Positions 32,766 through 42,944 are shown, numbered from the stretch's first letter. The stretch is DNA of 64,000 nt from BAIKAL-G1 sp943369525 (GCA_943369525.1 CALRNL020000005.1:127584-191583), one strand, 5' to 3'. Numbers and translations are program-made. The notes: generated by a model from the letters alone, not told the origin.

Positions 32766-33739
32766 GCCGGATCGGAGCTCGACTCGGAGGGGGACGGGGT
32801 GGGCATCACAAAGTAACGGTCATGGATCAGCCCATGGAGCCGGTTCAGATCGCTCTGGAAATGGTCGATGGCCTCATGCAGGCCCTGGCCAATCAGGTCA
32901 TCAATTCTCACAAAACTCCAGCTAGCAAGCATCAGACCGCTCTGGCATTCCAGGTCATCGGGCGGACCGGGCACCGCACTGCTGCGGATCACGCCCAGGG
33001 CCTTGTTGATGCCTTCGAGGCAGTAGCGCACCGAGCGCGGGAAGATCGGATCGAGCAGCAAAAACGCTGCCACAGCGCGGGGAGTGATGCCTTGCTGCTG
33101 GGCCTGGCGGAACATCTGATAAGCGCCGGCCGTGCGCAGCAGCGAAATCCACTGCAACTCATCGAGCACGCCGCCCACCTCCTCGGGGCTGGGCAACAGC
33201 AGGAAATACTTCACATCGAGGATGCGGGTCGTCTTGTCGGCCCGCTCGATCAGGCGACCCAGACGGCTGAATTGCCAGGAGAGATCACGGCTCAAGGTGG
33301 CATCGGTCACGCCATAGAAGAGCTGGCAGGCGCGGCGGATTTCGCGCAGTTGCTCCTGGGGCTGGAGCTGCCAGAAGGCTTCACTTTCCTGCAGGGTCCA
33401 GTGCAGGTCATTGATCTGCTCCCACATTTCCGTGGTGATCACCTCGCGGATCTGGCGGGCGTTCTCCCGGGCGATGGCGATGCAATTAACGATGCAGCTG
33501 GGGTTTTTCGGTTCCTGCACCAAAAAACGCACCACATCCCCAGGGGTGCCCTGGGGATAGAGGGTGTCGAACAGTTCCCGATCGCCGCAGGCATCGATCA
33601 GGGGCAACCAGGGTTCGGCACTGCCGGGTGGGCAATCAAGGGCCATGGCCTCGCTCACCTCCACAAAGCGGGAGATGTTCTCGGCCCGTTCAACGTTGCG
33701 GTTAATCCAGTAGAGCGAATCGGCGACGCGGCTCAACAT
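32750..33739 (-). CDS. Alpha-E domain protein
   Basis: The 329-residue protein is all-helical with the alpha-E start MLSRVADSLYWINRNVERAENISRF (COG2307, once called DUF403). Further conserved spots are ARENARQIREVITTEMWEQIND and FSRLGRLIERADKTTRILDVKY. It almost always accompanies a circularly permuted ATP-grasp protein, here directly upstream with a 7-base overlap, and probably is a partner or scaffold of it; no activity is known. The last residues (a Ser/Pro-rich tail) look variable. Confidence 0.9.
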   Translation of the reverse strand: MLSRVADSLYWINRNVERAENISRFVEVSEAMALDCPPGSAEPWLPLIDACGDRELFDTLYPQGTPGDVVRFLVQEPKNPSCIVNCIAIARENARQIREVITTEMWEQINDLHWTLQESEAFWQLQPQEQLREIRRACQLFYGVTDATLSRDLSWQFSRLGRLIERADKTTRILDVKYFLLLPSPEEVGGVLDELQWISLLRTAGAYQMFRQAQQQGITPRAVAAFLLLDPIFPRSVRYCLEGINKALGVIRSSAVPGPPDDLECQSGLMLASWSFVRIDDLIGQGLHEAIDHFQSDLNRLHGLIHDRYFVMPTPSPSESSSDPACVPA

Positions 33740-35172
33740 GGGGAGTCCTCCACGATCCAGGTGTCCTTACAGCCGCCGCCCTGGGAGGAGTTCACCACGA
33801 GGGAGCCCCGGCGCAGGGCCACCCGGGTGAGGCCGCCGGGGCTCACCCAGGCGCCCTTGCCGCGCAGCACGTAGGGCCGCAGATCCACGTGGCAGGGGTA
33901 GAGCTCCCCCTGGCTCAAGGAAGGCACGGTGGAAAGATCCAGGGTGGGCTGGGCGATGAAATTACGGGGATCGGCTTCGATCTTGGCGGCAAATTCGAGA
34001 ATCTCGGCCTGGTCGGCATGGGGGCCAATCAGCATGCCGTAGCCGCCCGCCTCCGCCACGGACTTCACCACCAGGTCCTTGAGGTGGGCGAGCACATAGG
34101 CGCGATCGTCGGCCCTGGAGCACAAATAGGTGGGTACATTTTCGATGATCGGTTCCTCACCCAGGTAGTAGCGAATCATCTCGGGCACATAGGCGTAGAT
34201 GAGCTTGTCATCGGCCACGCCACTGCCCGGCGCATTGGCGATCGCCACCCGCCCGGCCGCATAGGCCTCCATCAGGCCGCGCACCCCCAGCATCGAATCA
34301 CTGCGGAACACGGCCGGATCGAGGAAGTCGTCGTCGATGCGCCGATAGATCACGTCCACCGCTTCGAGGCCGGCGGTGCTGCGCATCCAGACCCGGTTGC
34401 CTTCGCAGACCAGATCCCGGCCTTCCACCAGCTGGATGCCCATCTGCTGGGCCAGGTAGCTGTGCTCGAAGTAGGCGCTGTTGAATACCCCGGGGGTCAA
34501 CAGCACCACCTTGGGCCGGTTAGTCCAGGGGGCCAGCTCCCGCAGGGTCTGGAGCAGGTGGGAGGGGTAGTCGTCGATCGGCTGGACGATGCGACCGGAG
34601 AACAGGCTCGGGAACATGCGCTTCATCACGCGCCGGTTCTCGAGGAAATAGGCCACCCCGGAGGGGCAGCGCAGGTTGTCCTCCAGCACCCGCCAGGTCC
34701 CGGCACCATCGCGGATCAGGTCCAGGCCGGAGATGTGGCACCACTTGCCCAGGGGTGGCTTGAAGCCCTGCAGCTGGGGCCGCCAACCTTGGGAACTCTC
34801 CACATCCTCCCGGGGAATCACCCCGTCATTGAGGATGCCCTGGTCGCCGTAGACATCGGCCAGAAACAGGTCGATCGCTTCCAGGCGCTGGATTAGGCCC
34901 CGTTCGAGGATCTGCCATTCGCCGGTGCGGATCAGCCGCGGCAGGGGATCAAAGGGCAGGATCCGCTCGGTGCCCTTATCTCCCGAATCATTCAGCCGGA
35001 AGGTGGCCCCAAGGCGCTTGAGCAACATGCCGGCAGCGGCATGGTTGCGGTTCAGTTCCTCAATGCCCAGGGTGCCGAGGGAAGAGATCAGGGGCTGGAG
35101 CGCCTCCCGGGGTTCGGCGCTGCCACTGAAATATTCGTCGTAGCCCTTGCTGGGCCTATAGGCGGTGAACAT
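33733..35172 (-). CDS. Circularly permuted ATP-grasp protein
   Basis: The 479-residue protein belongs to the COG2308 circularly permuted ATP-grasp family, predicted ATP-dependent amide (peptide) bond-forming enzymes. It begins FTAYRPSKGYDEYF and includes GLDLIRDGAGTWRVLEDNLRCPSGVAYFLENR, RIDDDFLDPAVFRSDS, ANAPGSGVADDKLIYAYVPEMIRYYLGEEP, VVKSVAEAGGYGMLIGP and the C-terminal basic end VALRRGSLVVNSSQGGGCKDTW. I chose the ATG at 35172, which matches the family start; an ATG at 35229 adds 19 residues. It heads the operon with alpha-E, transglutaminase-like and DUF2126 proteins. The substrate is unknown. Confidence 0.92.
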   Translation of the reverse strand: MFTAYRPSKGYDEYFSGSAEPREALQPLISSLGTLGIEELNRNHAAAGMLLKRLGATFRLNDSGDKGTERILPFDPLPRLIRTGEWQILERGLIQRLEAIDLFLADVYGDQGILNDGVIPREDVESSQGWRPQLQGFKPPLGKWCHISGLDLIRDGAGTWRVLEDNLRCPSGVAYFLENRRVMKRMFPSLFSGRIVQPIDDYPSHLLQTLRELAPWTNRPKVVLLTPGVFNSAYFEHSYLAQQMGIQLVEGRDLVCEGNRVWMRSTAGLEAVDVIYRRIDDDFLDPAVFRSDSMLGVRGLMEAYAAGRVAIANAPGSGVADDKLIYAYVPEMIRYYLGEEPIIENVPTYLCSRADDRAYVLAHLKDLVVKSVAEAGGYGMLIGPHADQAEILEFAAKIEADPRNFIAQPTLDLSTVPSLSQGELYPCHVDLRPYVLRGKGAWVSPGGLTRVALRRGSLVVNSSQGGGCKDTWIVEDSPC

Positions 35173-35277
35173 GGCTGCCCCGGGGTGGCCCCGATCATGC
35201 TTAGCGAACGGGGCCACGCCAGTCATCATTGCTACGGAACCCCCGGCCCCCTCGGCCCTGGCAGGGGGCCCGCCTGA

Positions 35278-36987
<1,710 letters not shown>

Positions 36988-37105
36988 GGCCTGGTCTGCA
37001 GGGAGGGGAAAGGGGCCGAAAGGCGGAGCTAGGGAAGCGGGGTCAGGGGAAAGGCTTGTCCGGGCTGGGCGTCGTCAGCACCGCTCCAGGGCGGAGCTGG
37101 CGGAC

Positions 37106-37423
37106 CTAATCCAGGGGCCCGTTGATGCGGCCGTTAAAGCCGAACACCCGGCGGGCCCCGGCGTAGGGCACCAGGTTCACCTCGCGGCTGTCGCCCGGTT
37201 CAAACCGGATCGCCGTGCCGGCGGGGATGTCGAGCCGCAGGCCCCGGGCGGCCTCGCGGTCGAACAGCAGGGCGGCGTTGGCCTCATGGAAGTGGAAATG
37301 GGAGCCCACCTGCACGGGCCGGTCGCCGCTGTTGGCCACGCCGAGGGTGGTGACCGGGCGACCGGCATTGAGTTCGAGCGTGCCGGGTTCGCTGAACAGT
37401 TCGCCGGGAATCAGGGGAGCCAT
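37106..37423 (-). CDS. ureB: Urease beta subunit UreB
   Basis: UreB is the small structural subunit of the bacterial three-subunit urease. The 105-residue protein has the family start IPGELFSEPGTLELNAGRP and the central VGSHFHFHEANAALLFDRE, followed by RLDIPAGTAIRFEPGD. It is in the usual order between ureA and ureC on the same strand, with a 118-base gap to ureC in which I see no gene. Confidence 0.98.
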   Translation of the reverse strand: MAPLIPGELFSEPGTLELNAGRPVTTLGVANSGDRPVQVGSHFHFHEANAALLFDREAARGLRLDIPAGTAIRFEPGDSREVNLVPYAGARRVFGFNGRINGPLD

Positions 37424-37467
37424 GGCGGGAAGGGTTGGAAGGGGATCAGGTGGGAGGGGCGATCGGC

Positions 37468-37770
37468 TCAGCGGATTGGATCGTGCAGGGTGACGAGCTT
37501 GGTGCCATCGGGAAACACCGCCTCGATCTGCACCTCATGCACCAGTTCGGCGATGCCCTCCATCACCTGGTCGCGGCCCAGCCAGGTGGTGCCCTCGGCC
37601 ATCAGCTCGGCCACGCTCTTGCCATCGCGGGCGCCCTCGATCACCAGAAAGCTCAGCCAGGCCACCGCCTCGGGGTAATTGAGCTTCAGGCCCCGGTTGA
37701 GGCGCCGTTCCGCCAGCAGGGCCGCCGTGACGATCAGGAGTTTGTCCTTCTCCTGGGGTGTGAGATGCAT
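37468..37770 (-). CDS. ureA: Urease gamma subunit UreA
   Basis: UreA is the smallest urease subunit; the ABC trimers assemble into the active enzyme. The 100-residue protein starts MHLTPQEKDKLLIVTAALLA and contains RGLKLNYPEAVAWLSF and VPEG-like MAEGTTWLG, ending with the common VFPDGTKLVTLHDPIR segment. It lies 105 bases downstream of ureD and 44 bases upstream of ureB. Confidence 0.98.
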   Translation of the reverse strand: MHLTPQEKDKLLIVTAALLAERRLNRGLKLNYPEAVAWLSFLVIEGARDGKSVAELMAEGTTWLGRDQVMEGIAELVHEVQIEAVFPDGTKLVTLHDPIR

Positions 37771-37875
37771 GGAAAGGGGATGGCCAAAACCACTGTGGCA
37801 GCGGCCGAGGCAGCCAAGGGGTTCATGAAGAACGGTTGTCGGCCCTGGTGGGGGCGGGCTCAGGGCCCTGGGAGC

Positions 37876-38787
37876 TCAAGGCTCGGCCCCAATCCAAGGG
37901 CTTTCCTGGAACGGCCAGACCCGTGGCAATTGGGGCGCCGGCTGGTGGCGTTGCTGGCGCAGGCGGGCCCAGATGCGGGTGAACCAGTAGCGGGCCGCCT
38001 GGCTGGAGGAGCCCCGATAGCGAGCCACCAGGCCCTGGTCGAGGGGGCCGCAGGCCATCTCGCCCTCCAGGCCGGCCCGGTCATCGCGGCAGAGGCTGGC
38101 CAGGGCCTCCAGCTCGGCGGCAGCCAGGGGATCGGGCGCCACCCAAACCAGGCTGCCGAACACCGGCTGGCCGGCCAGGCCGTGGTCGCCATCCAGGCTG
38201 GCGCCCCCCAGCTCGAGCCGGTCGACCAGTTCCCAGCGGCTGGCCGGCCCCTGCAGGCGCCGGATCTCCAGCTGGGAGCGCCAGCGGCCCTGGCCCAGGC
38301 CTTCGCCGGCGGCGCTGCGGCCCAGCCGCACCACCTCGACGCCGAGCCAGCTAGCCCCTGGGGCCAGCTCCACCCGGCAGGTCTGCTCAAACAGGCCATC
38401 GGCGAACAGCACCAACTCCTGGGGCAGCCACTCGAGATCGGAGCCGGCAGCCAGCTCAAACAGCAGCTCCTGGCCAGCCCAGCGCCCCTGCGGCACCTGG
38501 CGGCTGCGGCCCACGGAGCCATACACCTTCTGGGCAGCCACGCTGGTCAGCAGCACCCGGCTGCCGGGCTCCAGGGCTGCGGAAACCTTGATCCGGTCGC
38601 CGCCCACCAGGCCGCCGGCGGTGTGGAGCAGGGGCAATTCGCAACGACCATCGGCCTGCTGGAAGGCCCGCTGGATCTTCAGGGGCGCGGTGGCACCGCC
38701 TTGGAAGGTCGTGCGGGGCAGGGCCTTTTCGCCAGAGCCCTGCAAACTGAATTGCAGCCGGGCCTCGGCCTGCCAGGAGTCGCTCAT
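37876..38787 (-). CDS. ureD: Urease accessory protein UreD
   Basis: UreD (UreH in some species) binds the urease apoprotein and recruits UreF and UreG for nickel insertion. The 303-residue product has the family stretches PRTTFQGGATAPLKIQRAF, LLHTAGGLVGGDRI and LTSVAAQKVYGS, with WLPQELVLFADGLF in the middle. I chose the ATG at 38787 because the family motif begins there; the same frame stays open far upstream without conservation. It is the first gene of the reverse-strand urease operon and divergent from ureE. No NtcA-like site is evident in the 114-base gap. Confidence 0.95.
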   Translation of the reverse strand: MSDSWQAEARLQFSLQGSGEKALPRTTFQGGATAPLKIQRAFQQADGRCELPLLHTAGGLVGGDRIKVSAALEPGSRVLLTSVAAQKVYGSVGRSRQVPQGRWAGQELLFELAAGSDLEWLPQELVLFADGLFEQTCRVELAPGASWLGVEVVRLGRSAAGEGLGQGRWRSQLEIRRLQGPASRWELVDRLELGGASLDGDHGLAGQPVFGSLVWVAPDPLAAAELEALASLCRDDRAGLEGEMACGPLDQGLVARYRGSSSQAARYWFTRIWARLRQQRHQPAPQLPRVWPFQESPWIGAEP

Positions 38788-38901
38788 CGGCGGAGGGTGA
38801 CGGCGGACTTTGACGGCGGCCGCGGCGGCGGCCCGTTGCAATCCACACATTTTGCCGGCCCCATGGCCCGCGAAGCTGCCCCTCCCCTGCAGGCTTGGGC
38901 C

Positions 38902-39450
38902 ATGGCACACTCCCTGGCGTCCCTGGTCCTGGTTCACCGGCTGGCTCCTGGCGAGCGGGGCGGCGAAGAGGGCCGTGGGGGGGAGCCCCTGCGGCTGCTG
39001 CTCACGGCCGACCAACGCACCAGCCTGCGCGGCCACCGGGTCAGCGCCTGTGGCCGGGACCTGGTGCTGCAGTTGCCCCGCGGCGCGGCGCTCCAACCCG
39101 GCGAGCTGCTCTCCACGGCTTCGGGAGATCGGCTGGTGCGGGTGGAAGCGGCGCCGGAAGCGCTGCTGCAGGTGCGCAGCCCCGACCCCCTGGCCCTGCT
39201 GCAGGCGGCCTACCACCTGGGCAACCGCCATGTGGCGATGGAACTGCACCCGGGTGAATTGCGGATCCTGGAGGATTCGGTGCTGGCCGATCTGTTGCGC
39301 CAGCGGGGCTTGGCGGTGGAACGGGTTGAGGCACCCTTTGGGCCGGAGGCGGGGGCCTACGGGGGGGGCCACAGCCACAGCCAAGACCATGGCCATGACC
39401 ATTCCCATGGCCCCAACCCCGACCCCCACCGGGGCCCCGACCAACCATGA
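38902..39450 (+). CDS. ureE: Urease accessory protein UreE (nickel chaperone)
   Basis: UreE delivers nickel to the urease maturation complex. The 182-residue protein has the N-terminal peptide-binding domain, the metal-binding domain with HLGNRHVAMEL, and a His-rich C-terminal tail (GHSHSQDHGHDHSHG, seven histidines counting the last in DPHRG), typical of nickel-storing UreE. I chose the ATG at 38902; one at 38863 would add 13 residues. It overlaps ureF by four bases. There is an in-frame forward ORF continuing far upstream, opposite ureD, which I treat as antisense. Confidence 0.93.
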   Translation: MAHSLASLVLVHRLAPGERGGEEGRGGEPLRLLLTADQRTSLRGHRVSACGRDLVLQLPRGAALQPGELLSTASGDRLVRVEAAPEALLQVRSPDPLALLQAAYHLGNRHVAMELHPGELRILEDSVLADLLRQRGLAVERVEAPFGPEAGAYGGGHSHSQDHGHDHSHGPNPDPHRGPDQP

Positions 39451-40190
39451 GCACGGCCCAGTTGCGCCTGTTCCAGCTGGTCAGCCCGGCCCTGCCGGTG
39501 GGGGCTTTCAGCTATTCGGAGGGTCTGGAAGTGCTGGTGCAGGCCGGCCGGATCGCAACGGCTGAAGCCCTGGAGGTCTGGTTGCGGGCCGAGCTGGATC
39601 GGGGCGCGCTGCGGGTGGAGGCGGCAGCCCTGGTCCCCCTGGCGGCAGCCCTGGGCCGGGCCCGCTTGGCGGCGGCGGCCGGCCAGGGGGGGGACCTGGC
39701 CGCGGCCCTAGCCGAGGTCCAAGACCTCGATGGCTGGTTGCTGGCGGCCCGCGAATCGGTGGAGCTGCGGGCCCAGCAGCGCCAGATGGGCCAGTCCTTG
39801 CTGCGGTTGCTCACCGACCTGGGCTGGCCCCTGCCGGCTGGGGCACCGGCCCCAACCCCGGCAGGGTCAGCCCAGCCGATCGGGGCAGGCGGGCTCGCCT
39901 GGCCGGCCGCCTGGGCCTGGGCCGGGGTCTGCCTCAACCTGCCCCCGGCCGACCTGGTGGAGGCCTACCTCTATGGCTGGGTCGCCAACCAAATCAGCGC
40001 CGCCGTGCGCCTGGTGCCCCTGGGGCCCACCCAGGGGCAGCGGCTGCAACTGGCCCTGGCGCCCCTGCTGGCCGAGCGGGCTGGCGCCCTGGTGGCCAGC
40101 GATCCCCGCCGTCTCTGGAGTGGGGGCGTGGGCGCCGGCCTGGCCCAGCTCAGCCACCGGGAGCTCTACTCGCGCCTGTTCCGCAGTTAA
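39447..40190 (+). CDS. ureF: Urease accessory protein UreF
   Basis: UreF links UreD-bound urease to the GTPase UreG and gates nickel insertion. The 247-residue product has the family motif LVSPALPVGAFSYSEGLE near the N-terminus, helical middle regions and YLYGWVANQISAAVRLVPLGPTQGQ near residue 170. A Pro/Ala/Gly-rich insert near residue 130 appears unusual for the family. It is coupled to ureE by an ATGA overlap, but ureG does not follow directly: about 650 bases with a chimeric ORF lie between them. Confidence 0.95.
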   Translation: MSTAQLRLFQLVSPALPVGAFSYSEGLEVLVQAGRIATAEALEVWLRAELDRGALRVEAAALVPLAAALGRARLAAAAGQGGDLAAALAEVQDLDGWLLAARESVELRAQQRQMGQSLLRLLTDLGWPLPAGAPAPTPAGSAQPIGAGGLAWPAAWAWAGVCLNLPPADLVEAYLYGWVANQISAAVRLVPLGPTQGQRLQLALAPLLAERAGALVASDPRRLWSGGVGAGLAQLSHRELYSRLFRS

Positions 40191-40298
40191 GCGGCCTGGA
40201 TGACCCAGCCAGGGGTTGGTTCTGGCCGGGGCGGCCGGGGCTAAACGCCCCTGAACGGGCCAAACGATGGAACGAGAAGGGCGGGCCATAATTCGACG

Positions 40299-40739
40299 AT
40301 GCTTTCCCTCTGGTTCGGGGCCTACGACCAGGGCCTGGCCTACGCCGGCCTGGCCCTGGGCACCCTGCTGATCCTGCGGATCCTCAATTTCGCCGACCTC
40401 ACCGTTGATGGCTCCTTTGCCCTCGGCGGCGGGGCGGCGGCTGGGCTGATCAGCCAGGGGGTGCGGATCCCCCTGGCCCTGCAGGCGGCCCTGGCCCTGG
40501 CCGCCAAGACGGTGGGGGCCTTTGTCAAAATCGGCGATTACGCCACAATCCTGGCCTTCAGCTCGATCTGCAAGGTGGGCCTGGCCAACAAAATTCCGGA
40601 TTACTCGGTAGATCCGCCGGACATCGACCTGGCCGGCTGCCTGGGGGTGATCGGCTGGACCTACGTTGACGACAGCGAGGCGGCCGGCGCCCTGGCGGTG
40701 CCCATCCTCCAGCGAATCGCCCAACACCATGCCGTTTGA
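40299..40739 (+). pseudogene. Chimeric ORF: truncated ABC permease fused to unrecognised sequence
   Basis: The first 68 residues (MLSLWFGAYDQGLAYAGLAL, later NFADLTVDGSFALGGG) match the beginning of a BPD_transp_2-type ABC permease of the kind found with TrpX-like binding proteins, normally about 290 residues. After that the frame continues into a soluble-looking 78-residue stretch (GDYATILAFSSICKVGLAN and CLGVIGWTYVDD) that I do not recognise and that does not resemble the rest of such a permease. The simplest reading is an internal deletion or rearrangement joining two genes. It lies between ureF and ureG, where accessory genes are usually adjacent. It may be expressed but is unlikely to transport. 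Confidence 0.55.
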
Positions 40740-40848
40740 ACCCCTCACCAAAACCACCCTGTTGCCCAATGGCGCCACCGCCAAGGCGATCGGCGTGAGC
40801 TTGCCCCAGGCCCTGCCCCAGCAGGCCGACCCGCTGGTGACCCCATGA
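40729..40848 (+). CDS. Possible small ORF before ureG
   Basis: A 39-residue frame starts at an ATG overlapping the end of the chimeric ORF and its stop overlaps the ureG ATG by four bases (ATGA). It reads MPFEPLTKTTLLPNG and ends in LVTP. The composition looks like part of a protein, and it may be the frameshifted tail of the preceding ORF rather than an independent gene. It could also be a coupling ORF for ureG translation. Confidence 0.3.
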   Translation: MPFEPLTKTTLLPNGATAKAIGVSLPQALPQQADPLVTP

Positions 40849-41447
40849 GCAGCCGCCTGAGGGTGGGGGTAGCCGGACCGGTGGGCTCTGGCAAAACGGC
40901 CCTGGTCGAGGCGCTCTGCCGGCGCCTGCGCGACCGCCTGCAGCTGGCCGTGGTGACCAACGACATCTACACCCAAGAGGATGCCCAATTCCTCACCCGG
41001 GCCGGGGCCCTAGAACCGGAGCGGATCCGCGGCGTGGAAACGGGCGGCTGTCCCCACACGGCGATCCGGGAGGACTGCTCCATCAACCGGGCGGCGGTGG
41101 AGGAGCTTGAGCGGGCCTTTCCGGGCCTGGACCTGGTGCTGGTCGAAAGCGGCGGCGACAACCTGGCGGCCAGCTTCAGCCCCGAGCTCGTCGACCTCTG
41201 CATCTATGTGATCGATGTGGCGGCCGGTGACAAGATCCCCCGCAAGGGCGGGCCCGGCATCACCCGTTCGGATCTGCTGGTGATCAACAAGGTGGACCTG
41301 GCCCCCCTCGTGGGCGCCAGCCTGGCGGTGATGGAGCAGGACACCGAGCGCATGCGCGGCGGCCGGCCCTGGTGCTTCACCAACCTGCGCAGCGGCGCGG
41401 GCCTCGACCAGGTGGAAGCATTTTTGTTACAACAGCTACCAAATTGA
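40845..41447 (+). CDS. ureG: Urease accessory GTPase UreG
   Basis: UreG is a SIMIBI-class GTPase that drives nickel delivery into urease. The 200-residue protein has the P-loop GPVGSGKT near residue 11, the metal-site CPH motif in VETGGCPHTAIREDCS, LVLVESGGDNLAA and the NKVDLAP nucleotide-specificity motif. It is full length. Its start overlaps a small ORF as ATGA, and the urtA promoter region follows after its stop. It belongs functionally with ureEF but is separated from them by the chimeric ORF. Confidence 0.97.
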   Translation: MSSRLRVGVAGPVGSGKTALVEALCRRLRDRLQLAVVTNDIYTQEDAQFLTRAGALEPERIRGVETGGCPHTAIREDCSINRAAVEELERAFPGLDLVLVESGGDNLAASFSPELVDLCIYVIDVAAGDKIPRKGGPGITRSDLLVINKVDLAPLVGASLAVMEQDTERMRGGRPWCFTNLRSGAGLDQVEAFLLQQLPN

Positions 41448-41497
41448 GGCCAAAAGCCCCCTTCGCCAGCAGCGAATTGTGCGTGGTTGGGCAAATT

Positions 41498-41540
41498 GTG
41501 TAAATGGATACAAAGTGCCCAGAGGCACACTCCCTACCTT
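41498..41540 (+). promoter_or_regulatory. Candidate NtcA-activated promoter of urtABCDE
   Basis: GTG-N8-TAC (41498-41511) differs by one base from the NtcA consensus. After exactly 23 bases comes TACCTT (41535-41540), which fits the TA-N3-T form of cyanobacterial -10 boxes. The predicted start near 41547 leaves a 38-base leader with a GAGGAG ribosome binding site before the urtA ATG at 41585. Confidence 0.6.
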
Positions 41541-41584
41541 CTTTTCACCGCTGTTTCGCGGATTTCCACGAGGAGTTCTTTCCA

Positions 41585-42883
41585 ATGCAGACCTTGTCGA
41601 TGCGCCAGGCATCCCGCGTCCTCCTTGGTGGCGCGGCCCTGCTGGCCACGTCCGTCTCCCTCGTCGCCTGCGGCGGCGGTGAGAAGAGCGCCGAGGGTGG
41701 CAAGTTCGACGGCGAAGTGAAGGTCGGCATCCTTCACTCCCGCTCCGGCACCATGGCCATCTCCGAGAACACGGTGGCCGAAGCCGAGCTGATGGCGATC
41801 GAAGAGATCAACGCCGCCGGTGGTATCACGATCGATGGCAAGAAGCTGAAGATCGTTCCCGTTGAGGAAGATGGCGCCTCCGATTGGCCCACCTTCGCCG
41901 AGAAGTCGAAGAAACTGATCGATCAGGACAAGGTCGCCGTTGTCTTCGGTGGCTGGACCTCCGCCAGCCGCAAGGCCATGCTGCCGGTGTATGAGGCCAA
42001 GGACGCCTTCCTCTATTACCCGATCCAGTACGAAGGTCAGGAGTGCTCCAAAAACATCTTCTACACCGGCGCCACCCCCAACCAACAGGCTGAGCCCGCT
42101 GTTGAGTGGCTGCTGAAGAACAAGGGCAAGGACTTCTTCCTGGTTGGTTCCGACTACGTGTACCCACGTACGGCCAACACGATCATGAAGGAGCAGCTCA
42201 AGGTCCAGGGCGGCAAGCTGGTGGGTGAGGACTACCTGCCCCTCGGCAACACCGAGGTGGCTCCGATCATCGCCAAGATCAAGCAGGCCCTGCCCAAGGG
42301 TGGCGTGATCGTCAACACCCTCAATGGCGACAGCAACGTTGCCTTCTTCAAGCAGATGAAGGCCGCGGGCATCACCCCCGCCAACGGCTACTCGATCATG
42401 AGCTTCTCGATCGCCGAAGAGGAGATCGCCGCCATTGGTCCTGAGTACCTCGAAGGCACCTACGCTGCCTGGAACTTCTTCCAGAGCCTCGACACCCCCG
42501 CCTCCAAGAAGTTCACCGCCGACTTCAAGGCCAAGTACGGCGAGAAGCGGGTCACCAGCGACCCTGCTGAAGCCGCCTACGCCATGGTCTACCTCTGGGC
42601 CAAGGGTGCTGAGAAGGCCAATAGCGTCGACAACGCCAAGGTGCGCGAAGCCCTGATCGGCGTCAAGTTCGATGCTCCTGAGGGCCCGGTCGAAGTTCAG
42701 CCCAACCACCACATCTCCAAGTTGGTGCTGATCGGCGAAGTTCAGAAGGACGGCATGTTCAAGATCCTCGAGAACAAGGGTGTGGTCAAGCCCCTGGCCT
42801 GGAACCAGTTCGTGCCCGAAACCAAGGGCTACACCTGCGACTGGACCCAGAAGCGTCCTGACGCCGGCAAGTTCAAGATGTGA
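41585..42883 (+). CDS. urtA: Urea ABC transporter substrate-binding lipoprotein UrtA
   Basis: UrtA binds urea in the periplasm for import. The 432-residue protein has a lipoprotein-type signal ending in the lipobox LVAC, followed by a Gly-rich linker, then a Leu/Ile/Val-binding-like fold with VGILHSRSGTMAISE, the AEAELMAIEEINAAGG stretch, VVFGGWTSASRKAMLP and YYPIQYEGQECS typical of UrtA. I chose the ATG at 41585 (MQTLSM) because GAGGAG lies nearby and the signal begins there. It uses more AAG and GTT codons and is less GC-rich than neighbours, as expected of a highly expressed gene. Two hairpins lie after its stop. Confidence 0.97.
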   Translation: MQTLSMRQASRVLLGGAALLATSVSLVACGGGEKSAEGGKFDGEVKVGILHSRSGTMAISENTVAEAELMAIEEINAAGGITIDGKKLKIVPVEEDGASDWPTFAEKSKKLIDQDKVAVVFGGWTSASRKAMLPVYEAKDAFLYYPIQYEGQECSKNIFYTGATPNQQAEPAVEWLLKNKGKDFFLVGSDYVYPRTANTIMKEQLKVQGGKLVGEDYLPLGNTEVAPIIAKIKQALPKGGVIVNTLNGDSNVAFFKQMKAAGITPANGYSIMSFSIAEEEIAAIGPEYLEGTYAAWNFFQSLDTPASKKFTADFKAKYGEKRVTSDPAEAAYAMVYLWAKGAEKANSVDNAKVREALIGVKFDAPEGPVEVQPNHHISKLVLIGEVQKDGMFKILENKGVVKPLAWNQFVPETKGYTCDWTQKRPDAGKFKM

Positions 42884-42891
42884 TTTGCTCT

Positions 42892-42922
42892 GGGGACCTA
42901 AAGCCTTCGGGCTCCGGTCCCC
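42892..42922 (+). terminator. UUCG-capped stem-loop after urtA
   Basis: GGGGACC and GGTCCCC pair around an inner AGCC-TTCG-GGCT hairpin with a stable UUCG tetraloop. It starts nine bases past the urtA stop. No T-run follows, so it is more likely a stabilising 3' structure than a terminator by itself. Confidence 0.55.
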
Positions 42923-42944
42923 AATCGACACACACAACAGCTTG

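Noticed and set aside
38788..38901. NtcA promoter between ureD and ureE
   Set aside because: No GTA-N8-TAC or one-mismatch version with a -10-like box was seen in this gap.
37435..39450. A 671-codon forward frame covering ureD
   Set aside because: Only the last part (from 38902) is UreE. The rest lies opposite ureD, is Gln/Gly/His-rich with no family, and is a product of high GC on the antisense strand.
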